Positions 42,080 through 54,384 of a stretch of 64,000 nt of DNA are shown here, piece by piece (position 1 is the stretch's first letter; every line of letters starts with the position of its first letter). The position numbers and the translations under genes were made by a program. Source of the DNA: Streptomyces sp. NBC_00078 (lineage in GTDB: Bacteria; Actinomycetota; Actinomycetes; Streptomycetales; Streptomycetaceae); NCBI RefSeq assembly GCF_026343335.1, contig NZ_JAPELX010000001.1, positions 3,844,001 to 3,908,000 of the forward strand, written 5' to 3'. The notes beneath the pieces are model-generated. The model had not been told where the DNA came from. It did not search any database and saw only the letters and a program-made list of their open reading frames with translations.

Positions 42080-45000
42080 CCCGTCGCAGCATCCGTCCCT
42101 GCGCATCAGACGGCCCGTCTCCAGCCAGTCGTCCCGGGCCGCGCCGGTGTGCTGGGCGGGCGGATCGAAGGCGGCGACCAACTCCTCGGTGGTGTACGGC
42201 ACTCCGCCCCGCAGGACAGCGACCGTGCGGACGAGGGTGGCGAAGTCCGTGAACGGGTCGCCGTCGATGACCGTCAGGTCCGCGATCCTGCCTTCCTCGA
42301 CCGTGCCGAGGTCGTGGTCGACGCCGAAGAGGCGGGCGGGCAGGACGGTCGCGGTGCGCAGGGCCTGGGCAGGGGAGAGGCCGCCGCGGTGCAGGGCGCG
42401 CAGGCCGAGGTGGAGGGACAGGCCGACGGGGACGAGCGGCTGGTCCGTGCCGAGGGCGACCAGGCCGCCGGCGGCCAGGATCCGGCGGTAGATGTCGGTC
42501 TCCGTGCGGAGAGTGGCGAGTTGGGCCGCGCTGGGCGGGATGCCGGCCGACTGCCGCACCGCGGCCGCGTCCCACGGGGGCATGACCACCGTGACCCTGG
42601 GATCCTCGGCGAGAGCGGGGTCCGCGCCGAGCAGGGGCGCGGCGGTGAAGGGCGTGGCGATGAGCGAGAAGTGCACGGCGTGCGCGGTGTAGATCTCCAG
42701 CACGTCCTCGTAGGCGCGGCCCGCGGCCGTGATGGCGTGCCCGAACTCGGCCCGCTGCGTGGCCTGCAGATGGGTCGTCAGGTCCTGGCCGAGCTGGACG
42801 CCGGGTGAGAGGAGATGCCCGCCGGTGCGTACACCGAGGCGCTCGTGGGCGAAGCGGGCGGCTTCCTCCATGACCCAGCCGGGTGCCCGGACGTACGTCT
42901 TGACGAAGTCCCAGTCCAGGGCGGCGCCGCGCTCCAGTGAGCGGCGCAGCCCCTGCCGGGTCCGGTGGGCGCGGCCCATGCTGTAGGCGACGCGTGCGCC
43001 GTCGAGGAGTTCGCCGGTGGTCAGCAGCCGTGGCCCGGCGAGTTCTCCGGTGGCCACCGCCTCCCGGATGCGGGCCTGTTCGTACGCGAAGCCGCCGAGG
43101 GAGACGGCCGTGGTGATGCCGTAGGTGAGCTGGCCGGTGGTCTGGCGACCGCCGTAGGTGCTCTGCCAGGGGTGGGTGTGGGTGTCCCACAGGCCGGGGA
43201 CGACGGTGCGGTCCGAGGCGTCGATCCGGCGGAGGGCGGCCGTGCGCCCGGAGCGGTGGGGTTCGACCGCCGTGATGCGTCCGCCGCGTACGACGATGTC
43301 GGCGTCGTCGCGGGTCGTCTCGCCCGTGCCGTCCCACAGGCGCCCGGCGTGCACCACCAGGTCGGCGGGCGCGGGTCTGGGGGCGGCGAGGGGGACGCGG
43401 ACGGTGCGGGCCGGGCCGCCGTCGACGCCGACGAGCCGCAGCCGGGTGCCGGACAGGTACAGCAGGGTGGTGGAGTCGCCGGACCAGGAGGGGTGGTCGG
43501 CCGGTTCGGTGGTGAGGGTGCGCAGGTCGCCGCGCGGGGTGCCGTCGGGGTCGACGGGCAGCAGGCACAGTGCCGACTCGACGATCACCGCCATCCAGCG
43601 GCCGTCGGGCGACCATACGGGCCCGGAGTCGTACCGGTCGGCGATAGACGTGTGGGGCGCGACGGTGTGCAGGCGGTCGGTGCCGGTGGCGGTGTCGACG
43701 ATCCGGATGAGGTTGTAGCCCTCCCGGAAGCGGGAGTTGAGGCGGTTGCGGTCGCAGAGGGAGAGGTGGCGGCCGTCGGGCGACCAGCTGGGGCGGCCGG
43801 GCAGTCCGCCGCCGCCGAGGGGTGCGGCCAGCACGCGTTCCTCGCCGGACGTCAGGTCGCGGACGAGCAGTCTGCCGGTCAGGTCGAGACACGCGAGCCG
43901 CTGTCCGTCGGGGGACAGTGCGGGGTGGACCCGGCCGCCGGTCGCGAGCGCGGTCTCCTCACCGGTGGCGAGATCGTGGCGGTACACGCCGAGGAGGCCG
44001 TCGCGGTCGTCGGCGTGGACGAGGGACCGCCCGTCGGGCGCCCAGGCGGGCGCGAGGAGATAGCGGGTGTGGGCCGCCCTGCGCAGTCGCCTGGGCGGAC
44101 GACCGCCCGAACTGCCCGCGAGCCACAGGGAGTTGAGAGCGGCGAACGCGATCTGCCGGCCGTCGGGCGACAGCGCGGGCAGGTGGATGCCGCGCGCGGG
44201 GCGGGCGTGGGCCGCCTCCCCGAGGTCGTACTCCTTGGTCTCGTACCGCGGCCGCCGCACGGGAAGCACGCCCTCGAAGGGCAGGGTCTCCGGCTGCCCG
44301 GGACTGTCCGGGCGTACGAGGGTGAAGGCGCCGTCGAGCGTGAGGAGCAGGTCTCCCGCCGGCGTCCAGCGCGGGGGCACCGGGGCGATGTCTCCGGCCA
44401 CCGGGACGGGCCTGCCGTCGACGGCCAGGGTGCAGGAGGCGTTCGGTGGAGCGGTGGTGCGCAGATGCGCCAGGCGGCCGTCGGCGGCAACCGCGGGGGT
44501 CATGACCTGCGTGCCCGCGGCCTCGGTGTGCCGTACGGCGACCGGGCCGGTGCCGTCGGCGGCCACGGCGGCGATCGTACGGGCGTCCAGGCCGGTGCCC
44601 AGCGGGGTGGCGACGGGCTGCGCGCGGACGAACAGGATGCGGGTGCCGTCCGGTGACCAGGTGGGGTCGAAGTCCTCCCAGGGACCGTCCTGCAGGGGCC
44701 CGTCCTGGCCGGTCAGGCCCGTGATCCGGGTGATCCGGCCGGTGTGCAGGTCGAGGACGTGGATGCGGTACGGGCTTGCGCTCACCGGGCCTTCGGGGTC
44801 ACCGCCGCGCTCGGAGGCGAAGGCGAGCCGGGTGCCGTCGGGCGACCAGGCCGGGCCGCGGTCGTCCCAGGGGCCGTCGGTGCGCTGCATGAGGCCCGAG
44901 CCGTCGGGGCGGACGGTCCACAGGTGGAATCCGCCGCCCCGGTAGGCACAGAACGCCACCTGGGCGCCGTCCGGGGAGTGTGTGGGCCGGCCCGGTTCGA

Positions 45001-45259
45001 GGTCCGGCGGGGTCAGCGGCCGGGCCGTGCCGCCGCTGCGGTGCAGGGACCACAGCACACCCTGCACCTCGGCGACCAGCCGGTCACCGGCCGGGGCGAG
45101 GGTGGCCGAGCCGTTGGTGGCCCGGGTGAACGTCAGGGAGGGGGTGCCGGTGCGGGGTCGTGCCGCTGCCGGAACGGCGCCCACGAGGGGCACGGCGCCT
45201 GCGGCGGCGAGGAGTTGACGGCGGGTCGGACGGAAAGTGGGGGTCCGGTCACGGTCCAT
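42068..45259 (-). CDS. Tat-exported TolB-like beta-propeller / amidohydrolase fusion
   Basis: From ATG 45259 the protein has 1063 residues. The N-terminus is a Tat signal (RPTRRQLLAAAGAVPLVGAVPAAA). Residues about 45-600 contain many TolB/PD40 repeats with the motif WSPDGxxLAF. From about 640 an amidohydrolase domain follows: DADIVVRGGRIT, VVPGLWDTHTHPWQS (HxH), KTYVRAP, a FGHAIT-type His, LVALGTDQPL, and EEGRIADLTVIDGDPF. This architecture is found in secreted periplasmic-type amidohydrolases of unknown substrate. The C-terminal tail runs into the 41975-42079 repeats. An 11-bp tandem array lies 59 bases upstream of the start. Confidence 0.9.
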   Translation of the reverse strand: MDRDRTPTFRPTRRQLLAAAGAVPLVGAVPAAARPRTGTPSLTFTRATNGSATLAPAGDRLVAEVQGVLWSLHRSGGTARPLTPPDLEPGRPTHSPDGAQVAFCAYRGGGFHLWTVRPDGSGLMQRTDGPWDDRGPAWSPDGTRLAFASERGGDPEGPVSASPYRIHVLDLHTGRITRITGLTGQDGPLQDGPWEDFDPTWSPDGTRILFVRAQPVATPLGTGLDARTIAAVAADGTGPVAVRHTEAAGTQVMTPAVAADGRLAHLRTTAPPNASCTLAVDGRPVPVAGDIAPVPPRWTPAGDLLLTLDGAFTLVRPDSPGQPETLPFEGVLPVRRPRYETKEYDLGEAAHARPARGIHLPALSPDGRQIAFAALNSLWLAGSSGGRPPRRLRRAAHTRYLLAPAWAPDGRSLVHADDRDGLLGVYRHDLATGEETALATGGRVHPALSPDGQRLACLDLTGRLLVRDLTSGEERVLAAPLGGGGLPGRPSWSPDGRHLSLCDRNRLNSRFREGYNLIRIVDTATGTDRLHTVAPHTSIADRYDSGPVWSPDGRWMAVIVESALCLLPVDPDGTPRGDLRTLTTEPADHPSWSGDSTTLLYLSGTRLRLVGVDGGPARTVRVPLAAPRPAPADLVVHAGRLWDGTGETTRDDADIVVRGGRITAVEPHRSGRTAALRRIDASDRTVVPGLWDTHTHPWQSTYGGRQTTGQLTYGITTAVSLGGFAYEQARIREAVATGELAGPRLLTTGELLDGARVAYSMGRAHRTRQGLRRSLERGAALDWDFVKTYVRAPGWVMEEAARFAHERLGVRTGGHLLSPGVQLGQDLTTHLQATQRAEFGHAITAAGRAYEDVLEIYTAHAVHFSLIATPFTAAPLLGADPALAEDPRVTVVMPPWDAAAVRQSAGIPPSAAQLATLRTETDIYRRILAAGGLVALGTDQPLVPVGLSLHLGLRALHRGGLSPAQALRTATVLPARLFGVDHDLGTVEEGRIADLTVIDGDPFTDFATLVRTVAVLRGGVPYTTEELVAAFDPPAQHTGAARDDWLETGRLMRRDGCCDGHGM

Positions 45260-45317
45260 GGCAGTACACACTGGCGCACCGGACGTCTCCCGCTCAACGA
45301 CATCCCCGGCCAACACT

Positions 45318-45383
45318 GGATCACTGCCGGATCCCTGCTGGATCGCTGCCGGATCACTGCCGGATCCCTGCTGGATTGCTTGG
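45318..45383. repeat. 11-bp tandem array (6 units) upstream of the amidohydrolase gene
   Basis: Units are ggatc(a/c/g)ctgc(c/t); five are clear and the sixth is degenerate (ggattgcttgg). The 11-bp period is about one DNA turn. It fills the gap between two minus-strand genes. Confidence 0.85.
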
Positions 45384-45392
45384 GGCGCCCGC

Positions 45393-46193
45393 TCACTGTG
45401 ATGGGCTGGCCGGGGCGCGGCGGACCGGGAGCATCGTGGGGGCCGGGTCCTTGGTGAGGAAGTCGAGTACGAGGGCGTTCACCAAGGCCGGTTTCTCGAT
45501 CGGCACGGCGTGGGAGGTGCCGGGGACGACCGCGAGTTCCGAGGCGGGGATCGCCCGGTAGAGGTCGATCGTGTGCTCCAGGGTCATCATGTCGTCGTCC
45601 CCGACGAGCACCAGCGTGGGCGCGGTGATGCGGGACAGGTCGGCCGGGGTGAGCGCCGGTTCGACGGCGAACATGTCGGCCAGCTTGGCCAGTACCACCG
45701 GCCAGTGGTCGGCGCCGTCGGGTGACACGGCCGCGTACATGTCGCGCAGCGCCGCCGTGAAGGGGCCCTCGGACGTCAGGTCGTCGAGCATTCCCGGGTC
45801 CGCGAGGATCTCGGGGGTGGGGCGGAAGTTGGCGCCGATGGCCACGACCTTGCGGACCAGGTCGGGGCGGGCGAGGGCGACGAGCAGGGCCACGATCCCG
45901 CCGTCGCTCCAGCCGACCAGGTGGGCGGGGCCCCGCACGACCCTCTCCAGGAAGTCGACGGTGTCGTCGGCCATGTCCCCGTACGACAGCGGGCCGTCCA
46001 CGTCGGGGGTGTGGCCGTGGGCGCGGCGCTCCGGGAGGTACAGCCGGTGGGCCGCCGCGAGGTCCGCCCGCTGGGCCGCCCAGGTCTCGTTGGTGCACAG
46101 CCCTCCGTGCAGGAGGACCAGCGGCTCGGCGTCCTCGGGTCCGTCGGTCTCGTACCACGTCCTGACGCCGGGCAGTTCCGCGTATGCGCCCAT
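45393..46193 (-). CDS. alpha/beta hydrolase
   Basis: From ATG 46193 the protein has 266 residues. Visible are the oxyanion LVLLHGGLCTNETW, nucleophile elbow LVGWSDGGIVAL, an acid residue in LVLVGDDDMMT and His in PGTSHAVPIEKP. It is a soluble hydrolase of the lid-bearing type; the substrate is unknown. A start seven codons upstream is possible. Confidence 0.9.
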   Translation of the reverse strand: MGAYAELPGVRTWYETDGPEDAEPLVLLHGGLCTNETWAAQRADLAAAHRLYLPERRAHGHTPDVDGPLSYGDMADDTVDFLERVVRGPAHLVGWSDGGIVALLVALARPDLVRKVVAIGANFRPTPEILADPGMLDDLTSEGPFTAALRDMYAAVSPDGADHWPVVLAKLADMFAVEPALTPADLSRITAPTLVLVGDDDMMTLEHTIDLYRAIPASELAVVPGTSHAVPIEKPALVNALVLDFLTKDPAPTMLPVRRAPASPSQ

Positions 46194-46271
46194 CGTTCGC
46201 CACTTCCTTCGCACAGGTGGTCACGGTCAATCCAGATGATGCCCCGGCACCCGCGGTGATGAGATGGAGGG

Positions 46272-46439
46272 ATGCGGGGTGACGTGTCGCAGGTCGTCGA
46301 TCGTGGGCGCTGTCCGGAGGCCGTGACGCCCTGGGAGCGGGAGGAGCGGCGGGCCGCAGCGCTGGGATGCGTGAGCGCCGCGCTCGCCGCACGGGGGCTG
46401 CGCGAGACCGGCCCGCGGCAGGTGCGGGTGCGGCCCTGA
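46272..46439 (+). CDS. possible small protein (55 residues)
   Basis: ATG 46272 follows GATGGAGGG. The product (MRGDVSQVVDRGRCPEAVTPWEREERRAAALGC...) is helical and Arg/Ala-rich with strong third-position GC. It is divergent from the hydrolase and convergent with the MFS gene. Not recognised. Confidence 0.4.
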   Translation: MRGDVSQVVDRGRCPEAVTPWEREERRAAALGCVSAALAARGLRETGPRQVRVRP

Positions 46440-46519
46440 GATCGAGCTGCTCGGGGTGCCGGGTGAGCAGAACCGCCATGCCGTACCCCGGAAGCACGCC
46501 CGCACTACGCCCGGCCCCG

Positions 46520-47743
46520 CTAGGACTCCTGCGGTGCGGGTGCGGGTGCGGGTGCGGGTGCCGGTTCCGGTGACGATTCCGGCGCACGCCGTCGAACGGC
46601 GGCCGCGGCCAGCGCCAGCGTGGCGCACACCGATGCGAGCGCCATCAGCGTCATCGACGTGGCGGGCGAGGTGAGTTGGGCCACCGAGCCCGCCAGGGTC
46701 GCCGCCACGCCCTGTGCCGTCAGCATTCCGGCCGAGTGCAACCCGAGGGCGTGGCCGCTCAGTTCGTCCGGGGTGAGGGCCATCAGGCGCTCCTGCTGGA
46801 CCAGGCTCGCGCCGAATCCGACGGCGGCGACGCACGCGGCCGCGGCGGCCCAGTACGTCCCCGGCCGCAGCGCGAAGAGCAGATACGGCGTGGCCAGCAG
46901 CAGGAGCAGCGGAGTGGCCAGCCTGGGCCGCAGCGCGGGCGGTACGAGGCGGCCGACGGTCACGTCCCCGACGAACATGCCCAGCGCCCCACAGGCGAAC
47001 AGCGCGCCGGCGGCGTGGGGGTCGTAGGAGACGTAGAGGGACTCACAGCCGACGACGAGGCCGTTGGGGATCCACAGGCCCAGGTAGGTGAGGCGCCGGG
47101 GACGCGAGGACCACAGCAGACCGTTGGTACGCCAGGTCGCCGTGACGGACGGGCGGCCCGAGGAACGCGGCGGGCGGGCGGTCAGGCCCAGGCGGGTGGC
47201 GAGGGCCGTCGTGGCGTAGAGCGTCGCCGCCAGGAGCAGACAGGCGCGTGGGGTGAGGACCGTCAGCAGGATGCCTCCGGTCGCGAATCCGGCGATCTGC
47301 ATGAGCCCGGAGAGCATGTTGAACACCGAACGCCCCAGCAGATAGCCGTCCTTGGAGAGGATCTCGTTCAGCAGCCCCCAGCGCACTCCCCCGCCCAGCG
47401 AGGCGATCAGGCCCTGCAGGAGTACGACGCCGAAGACCGCGCCGATCGGCAGTCCGGGCAGCGCCAGCACCGCCGTACCGGCCGCGAAGGCGAGACCGAT
47501 GCCGGTCAGCGTCGCCCGCGGCGGCAGCCGGTCGGCGCCCGACAGCAGCAGCGTGGCCCCGAGCACCTGCGCGAGCTGCGGGCCGAACATGCTCACCGCC
47601 GACAGCAGCGGCGAGTCGGTCGCCCGGTAGACGAGGGTGCCGAGCGCCAGGGAGCCGATCGTCTGGGCCGCGGTATGAGCGGCGGAGGAGAGGAAGAACG
47701 GGGTGAACTCCGGGGTGCGGAAGAGGTCTCGGTAGCTGCGCAT
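46520..47743 (-). CDS. MFS transporter
   Basis: This 407-residue protein has 12 hydrophobic segments and starts MRSYRDLFRTPEFTPFFLSSAAHTAAQTIGSLALG. It ends in an (Ala-Pro)n tail coded by a gcgggt repeat at about 46534-46562. It is divergent from an ArsR-type regulator gene (78-bp gap), which likely controls it. The substrate is unknown; drug efflux is usual for this arrangement. Confidence 0.9.
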   Translation of the reverse strand: MRSYRDLFRTPEFTPFFLSSAAHTAAQTIGSLALGTLVYRATDSPLLSAVSMFGPQLAQVLGATLLLSGADRLPPRATLTGIGLAFAAGTAVLALPGLPIGAVFGVVLLQGLIASLGGGVRWGLLNEILSKDGYLLGRSVFNMLSGLMQIAGFATGGILLTVLTPRACLLLAATLYATTALATRLGLTARPPRSSGRPSVTATWRTNGLLWSSRPRRLTYLGLWIPNGLVVGCESLYVSYDPHAAGALFACGALGMFVGDVTVGRLVPPALRPRLATPLLLLLATPYLLFALRPGTYWAAAAACVAAVGFGASLVQQERLMALTPDELSGHALGLHSAGMLTAQGVAATLAGSVAQLTSPATSMTLMALASVCATLALAAAAVRRRAPESSPEPAPAPAPAPAPQES

Positions 47744-47821
47744 GCAGGAAGTGTCGAAAGGGCCGGGGAGGGATGGTTATTGTTTCGCACACACGCGAAA
47801 CGTCCGGACGGCGGAGGTCTC

Positions 47822-48808
47822 ATGGGCTGGTGGCAGATGAACGCCGACACGCTCGCCCGCAGCCGTTTCGTCCTCTCCCCGCTCGCCGAGACCTTCGCCT
47901 GCCTCCAGCTGCTGCACCGTGGCGAGCCCGCGCACCCCGGTGAACAGTCCTGGCTACGGGCCCATCTGCCCGCCTACCGGGCCAACCTGGCCGCCGACCC
48001 GGTGAGCGCGTGCCTCGTCCGCGCGGGCCTCGGCCGCGGCTGGATCGCCGACTTCCTCACGCCCACCCCGAGGGACGGCGAGACCTTCGAGGAGGCGGTG
48101 GCGCGCGTCCGGTCCGCCGACCCGGCCCGGGCCCGGGCCGACATCACGACCGCCCTGGAACGCGGCCCGCTCCCACCCGAGCTGGACCGCGACGACCTTC
48201 CGTCCCACGCGGCGGACCTCCTCTCCTACGTCTGGACCGAGGCCGTACGGCCGTACTGGGACCGGCGTCGGCGCGTCCTGGAGGCCGATGTGGTCGCCCG
48301 GACCGCGCAGGTCAGCCAGGGAGGCTGGGCGGCGGTGCTGGACGCGCTGCGGCCGGGCCGCACCCGCTGGCTCGGCGAGAACCGCCTCCAGGTCAACCTG
48401 CACGAATACCCGCCCCGCGAGATCTCCGGCGCCGAGCTGGTCTTCGTGCCGGTGACGCCCAAGGCGGGCTGGGTGTCCTGGGAGGAACCCGACCGGTACG
48501 CGATCATCTACGCCTGCGAGGGCGCCCTCGCCGACCACACCGCCCGCCCCGCCCCCGCGAGCCTGGCGGCCCTGCTCGGCCCGGCCCGCGCCGCCGTGCT
48601 CGCCCTCCTCGCCTCTCCCCTGAGCACGAGCCAGCTCGTCGGCGTCACCGGTCAGGGCCTCGGCTCGGTGGGCCGCCACCTGAAGGTCCTGCTGGACGCG
48701 GGGCTGGTGCAGCGCAGGCGCTCCGGTCGTTCGGTGCTGTACTCGCGGACCCCGGCCGGCGACGTCCTGACGGAGGCCCAGAACCGGCACGACATGTACC
48801 GGAGTTAG
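47822..48808 (+). CDS. ArsR-family winged-helix regulator with DUF5937
   Basis: This 328-residue protein has an N-terminal DUF5937-like region (MGWWQMNADTLARSRFVLSPLAETFACLQLL) and a C-terminal winged helix (LLASPLSTSQLVGVTGQGLGSVGRHLKVLLDAGLVQRRRSGRSVLYSRTP). It is probably the repressor of the divergent MFS gene. Confidence 0.88.
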   Translation: MGWWQMNADTLARSRFVLSPLAETFACLQLLHRGEPAHPGEQSWLRAHLPAYRANLAADPVSACLVRAGLGRGWIADFLTPTPRDGETFEEAVARVRSADPARARADITTALERGPLPPELDRDDLPSHAADLLSYVWTEAVRPYWDRRRRVLEADVVARTAQVSQGGWAAVLDALRPGRTRWLGENRLQVNLHEYPPREISGAELVFVPVTPKAGWVSWEEPDRYAIIYACEGALADHTARPAPASLAALLGPARAAVLALLASPLSTSQLVGVTGQGLGSVGRHLKVLLDAGLVQRRRSGRSVLYSRTPAGDVLTEAQNRHDMYRS

Positions 48809-48817
48809 CATCCGCTC

Positions 48818-49327
48818 ATGACGACTGAAGACAGCAACGGCGCCGGTCCCCTCGACGTGGAGATCGACGCCCTCCAGGGTGGTTCCGCCGGCCTCTCCCA
48901 GTACACGGGCAAGGCCGTCCTCATTGTGAACGTGGCCTCCAAGTGCGGGCTGACCCCCCAGTACACCGGGCTCGAGCGCCTCCACGAGCGCTTCGCCGAG
49001 CAGGGCTTCACCGTCCTCGGCGTGCCCTGCAACCAGTTCATGGGGCAGGAGCCGGGCAGCGCCGAGGAGATCGCCGAGTTCTGCTCGGCGACGTACGGCG
49101 TGACCTTCCCGCTGACCGAGAAGGTCGAGGTGAACGGCGACGACCGGCACGCCCTGTACGACCGCCTGGTCGGCTTCGCCGACGCCGAGGGCCACACCGG
49201 CGACATCCGCTGGAACTTCGAGAAGTTCCTGATCGGGCGCGACGGCAAGGTCCTCGCCCGCTTCTCGCCGCAGACCGAGCCGGAGGCGGCGGAGATCGTG
49301 ACGGCGGTCGAGGGCGCCCTCGCCTAG
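48818..49327 (+). CDS. glutathione-peroxidase-family thiol peroxidase
   Basis: This 169-residue protein has the peroxidatic Cys in NVASKCGLTPQYTGLE, CNQF with Gln, and the Trp motif IRWNFEKFLIGRDGKV. It uses Cys rather than selenocysteine, so it probably takes electrons from thioredoxin or mycothiol systems. It lies nine bases after the ArsR-type gene in the same direction. Confidence 0.96.
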   Translation: MTTEDSNGAGPLDVEIDALQGGSAGLSQYTGKAVLIVNVASKCGLTPQYTGLERLHERFAEQGFTVLGVPCNQFMGQEPGSAEEIAEFCSATYGVTFPLTEKVEVNGDDRHALYDRLVGFADAEGHTGDIRWNFEKFLIGRDGKVLARFSPQTEPEAAEIVTAVEGALA

Positions 49328-49337
49328 GGCCTGTGTC

Positions 49338-49400
49338 GGCCTTGCCCCCGGGCAGGGCCGAGCGTCCTGGTCACCGGGCGGAAAGGAACCGTCCGGTGAC
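49338..49400 (+). terminator. two hairpins after the peroxidase gene
   Basis: Hairpin 1 is ggccttgcc/ggcagggcc (49338-49359). Hairpin 2 has a 12-bp stem with one mismatch (49370-49381 with 49389-49400) and loop aaaggaa. Neither has a strong U-run, but they separate convergent genes. Confidence 0.55.
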
Positions 49401-49448
49401 GGAGGATGCCGAAGTGGACGACGGACTGCTCACCAATGCGGTGAGACC

Positions 49449-51296
49449 TCACTTCAGCTCGTCCGGGCACGGCGTGCCCCGCGGCAGCGTGTAGGGCGCC
49501 GCCAGCCGGTAGGTCCCCGGGTGCGGAGCGATCAGCATGGTCCACCGGTCGCTGTTCGCGTCCTCTTCCGTCTCCATGAGACAGCCGTTGACGTTGTCGT
49601 ACGTCTTCGGCGTGTTCGCGGCCCGGTGCTTGGACGCCTCCGTCTCCTGAGGCGACGTGAGCTTCTTGCCCTGGGCGTCGACGATGCTCAGCCACGGCGA
49701 GTACGGGATGCGGATGAGGATCCGGCCGGCCTTCTTGACCCGCATCGTCATCTCGCCCTGCTCGGCACGCTCGACCACGGCGTTGGGCTCGGCGAGCGGG
49801 GTGGGGTCGGTGACCTTGAACAGCTGCCAGGTGGCGTCGCCCCACATCTGCTTCAGATACGGCATGCCCCGCTGGACGAGCTCCCGCTCGCGCTCCCCGC
49901 CGTCGCCGTCCGGCTTGCCCTTCGGCAGGACGACGAAGTGCACGGACCAGCGCTGCAGCCACTCGTGGTAGTTCGCCGAGTTGAGCGTGTCGTCGTAGAA
50001 GAGGGGGTTGCGCTCCATGTCGGCCTGCCGGTTCCAGCCGCGGGCCAGGTTGACGTAGGGGGCGAGGGCGGAGGCCTCGCGGTGGGAGGCGGCGGGGACG
50101 ACCTCGACCCGTCCCTTCGCGGCGCCGACGTCCTGGAGTTCGTTAACGAGGGGCGCGAGTTCGCGCGCCCAGGACGCGGCCGGAGTGGTGTGCACGACGT
50201 CGTCGACGGCCTTGAAACCGATCCAGCCGTTGAAGCCGACGCACGCCACCCCGATGGCGTACCACTTACGCGAGCGCGGGACCGTGAACGGGAGCGCGGC
50301 GAGCAGCGCCACGCCGGCGAACAGCATCGCCAGGCGCGTGATGTTGGAGCCGATCTGCGAGCTGACCAGCCAGACCGCGAGGACCGAGAGGCCGTACACC
50401 GCGGACGTCAGGCGCACCGTCGTCCAGTCCTTCGGGACGAGCACGAAGACGAGGACCGCGCTCAGGAACGGCAGGACCACCGAGCCGATCGTCATCGGCT
50501 GGGTGCCGGAGAAGGGGAACAGCCAGGCCGAGACGGCCACCACCGCGGCGGGGCTGAGCCCCAGGGCCCAGGCGCCGGGGCGGCGTTTCTGCAGGAACAG
50601 GGCCACGGCGACCAGCCCCACGAACAGACCGGCGACCGGTGACGACATCGTCGCCAGCGCGGCCAGCGGGGCCGCGCACAGGGCCTTCGCCCACCGCTTG
50701 TAGCGCCACCTGTGGGGCCAGCAGAAGACGACGGCGACCGCGCCCAGCGCGAACACCGTGCCCAGGCCGAAGGTCACCCGTCCCGAGGCGGCGTTGCACA
50801 GGAACGCGAAAACGCCCGCCAGGGACGCCCACAGGGGGTTCCTCACGGAGCGGCTGCGGATCAGGATCATCGTCAGCAGCCCGGCCGAGACCGTCCCCGC
50901 GATCATCATCGTCGTACGGACGCCGAGCACCGACATCAGATACGGCGACACCATGCTGTACGACACCGGGTGCATACCGCCGTACCAGGCGAGGTTGTAC
51001 GCCGAGTCCGGGTGCCGGCCGACGAACTCCGCCCACGCGTCCTGCGCCGCGAGGTCGCCGCCGCCGTTCGCGAAGGTGAAGAACCAGACGAGGTGCAGTA
51101 CGCCGGCCAGGGCGGTGACCGAGAGCACCGGGTGCCGCAGGAGCCGCTCACGCAGGGCGAGGACGGCGTGCGTCACCGCCCACTTCGCATGCGGGGTCGT
51201 ACGGCCGTCCTCGCGCGGTGCGGGCACGCGTATTCGCGGGCCGGTTCCCGGGCCCGGATCGGCGTCGTCTGCGCGTGTCGGCTCCGCAGTGGCCAC
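49449..51296 (-). CDS. large conserved membrane protein
   Basis: From GTG 51296 (GGGGAG nine bases upstream) it has 615 residues: a cytoplasmic N-terminus, about 11-12 membrane helices between residues 60 and 370 (VTALAGVLHLVWFFTFANGG...), and a ~220-residue extracytoplasmic C-terminal domain (RILIRIPYSPWLSIVDAQGK, NGCLMETEEDANSDRWTML). The overall layout is like actinobacterial glycosyltransferase-like or polymer-assembly membrane proteins. I cannot name a reaction. Confidence 0.8.
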   Translation of the reverse strand: MATAEPTRADDADPGPGTGPRIRVPAPREDGRTTPHAKWAVTHAVLALRERLLRHPVLSVTALAGVLHLVWFFTFANGGGDLAAQDAWAEFVGRHPDSAYNLAWYGGMHPVSYSMVSPYLMSVLGVRTTMMIAGTVSAGLLTMILIRSRSVRNPLWASLAGVFAFLCNAASGRVTFGLGTVFALGAVAVVFCWPHRWRYKRWAKALCAAPLAALATMSSPVAGLFVGLVAVALFLQKRRPGAWALGLSPAAVVAVSAWLFPFSGTQPMTIGSVVLPFLSAVLVFVLVPKDWTTVRLTSAVYGLSVLAVWLVSSQIGSNITRLAMLFAGVALLAALPFTVPRSRKWYAIGVACVGFNGWIGFKAVDDVVHTTPAASWARELAPLVNELQDVGAAKGRVEVVPAASHREASALAPYVNLARGWNRQADMERNPLFYDDTLNSANYHEWLQRWSVHFVVLPKGKPDGDGGERERELVQRGMPYLKQMWGDATWQLFKVTDPTPLAEPNAVVERAEQGEMTMRVKKAGRILIRIPYSPWLSIVDAQGKKLTSPQETEASKHRAANTPKTYDNVNGCLMETEEDANSDRWTMLIAPHPGTYRLAAPYTLPRGTPCPDELK

Positions 51297-51515
51297 CTGA
51301 AGGCACTCCCCGTGGTGTCCCGTCTTCTGTTCTGGGACGCGTCCCGTTGCCCGCCCGTTCGCGGCTGCGTCCCCGGGGATTTCCCGGTCGCGTCCCGTGA
51401 GCGACGGCCTGCCCCGATTCGCGACGCTAGCACGCACCCCGCCGGGCAACGCCCTGGTGGGCCCACCGACGGGATGCGGGGCCGTCCCCCGGTGGACGGG
51501 GGACGGCCCGCCGGG

Positions 51516-54152
<2,637 letters not shown>

Positions 54153-54384
54153 CGATGCCTCCTCCGTGCCGCACGCTTTCCGTGCGTCTACCGAACCGTA
54201 AACCGCCCGAAACACCGCCCGCACGCGCTGTCCGAACCATGTACCAGTGTCCTGTGTGCGGGCTTAACCACTGCGGTAGACGAGAACGACATACCTACCG
54301 GTTCCCTCACAAACAGGTCACGCACCCTCGACAGACCAATGTGAGAGGGGTCACCCTGTCTTTCATCCACGCGGGGAGGCATGG

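Noticed and set aside
42965..44656. 563-residue plus-strand Gly/Val-rich frame
   Set aside because: It is antisense to the propeller/amidohydrolase gene, whose WSPDG repeats are clear.
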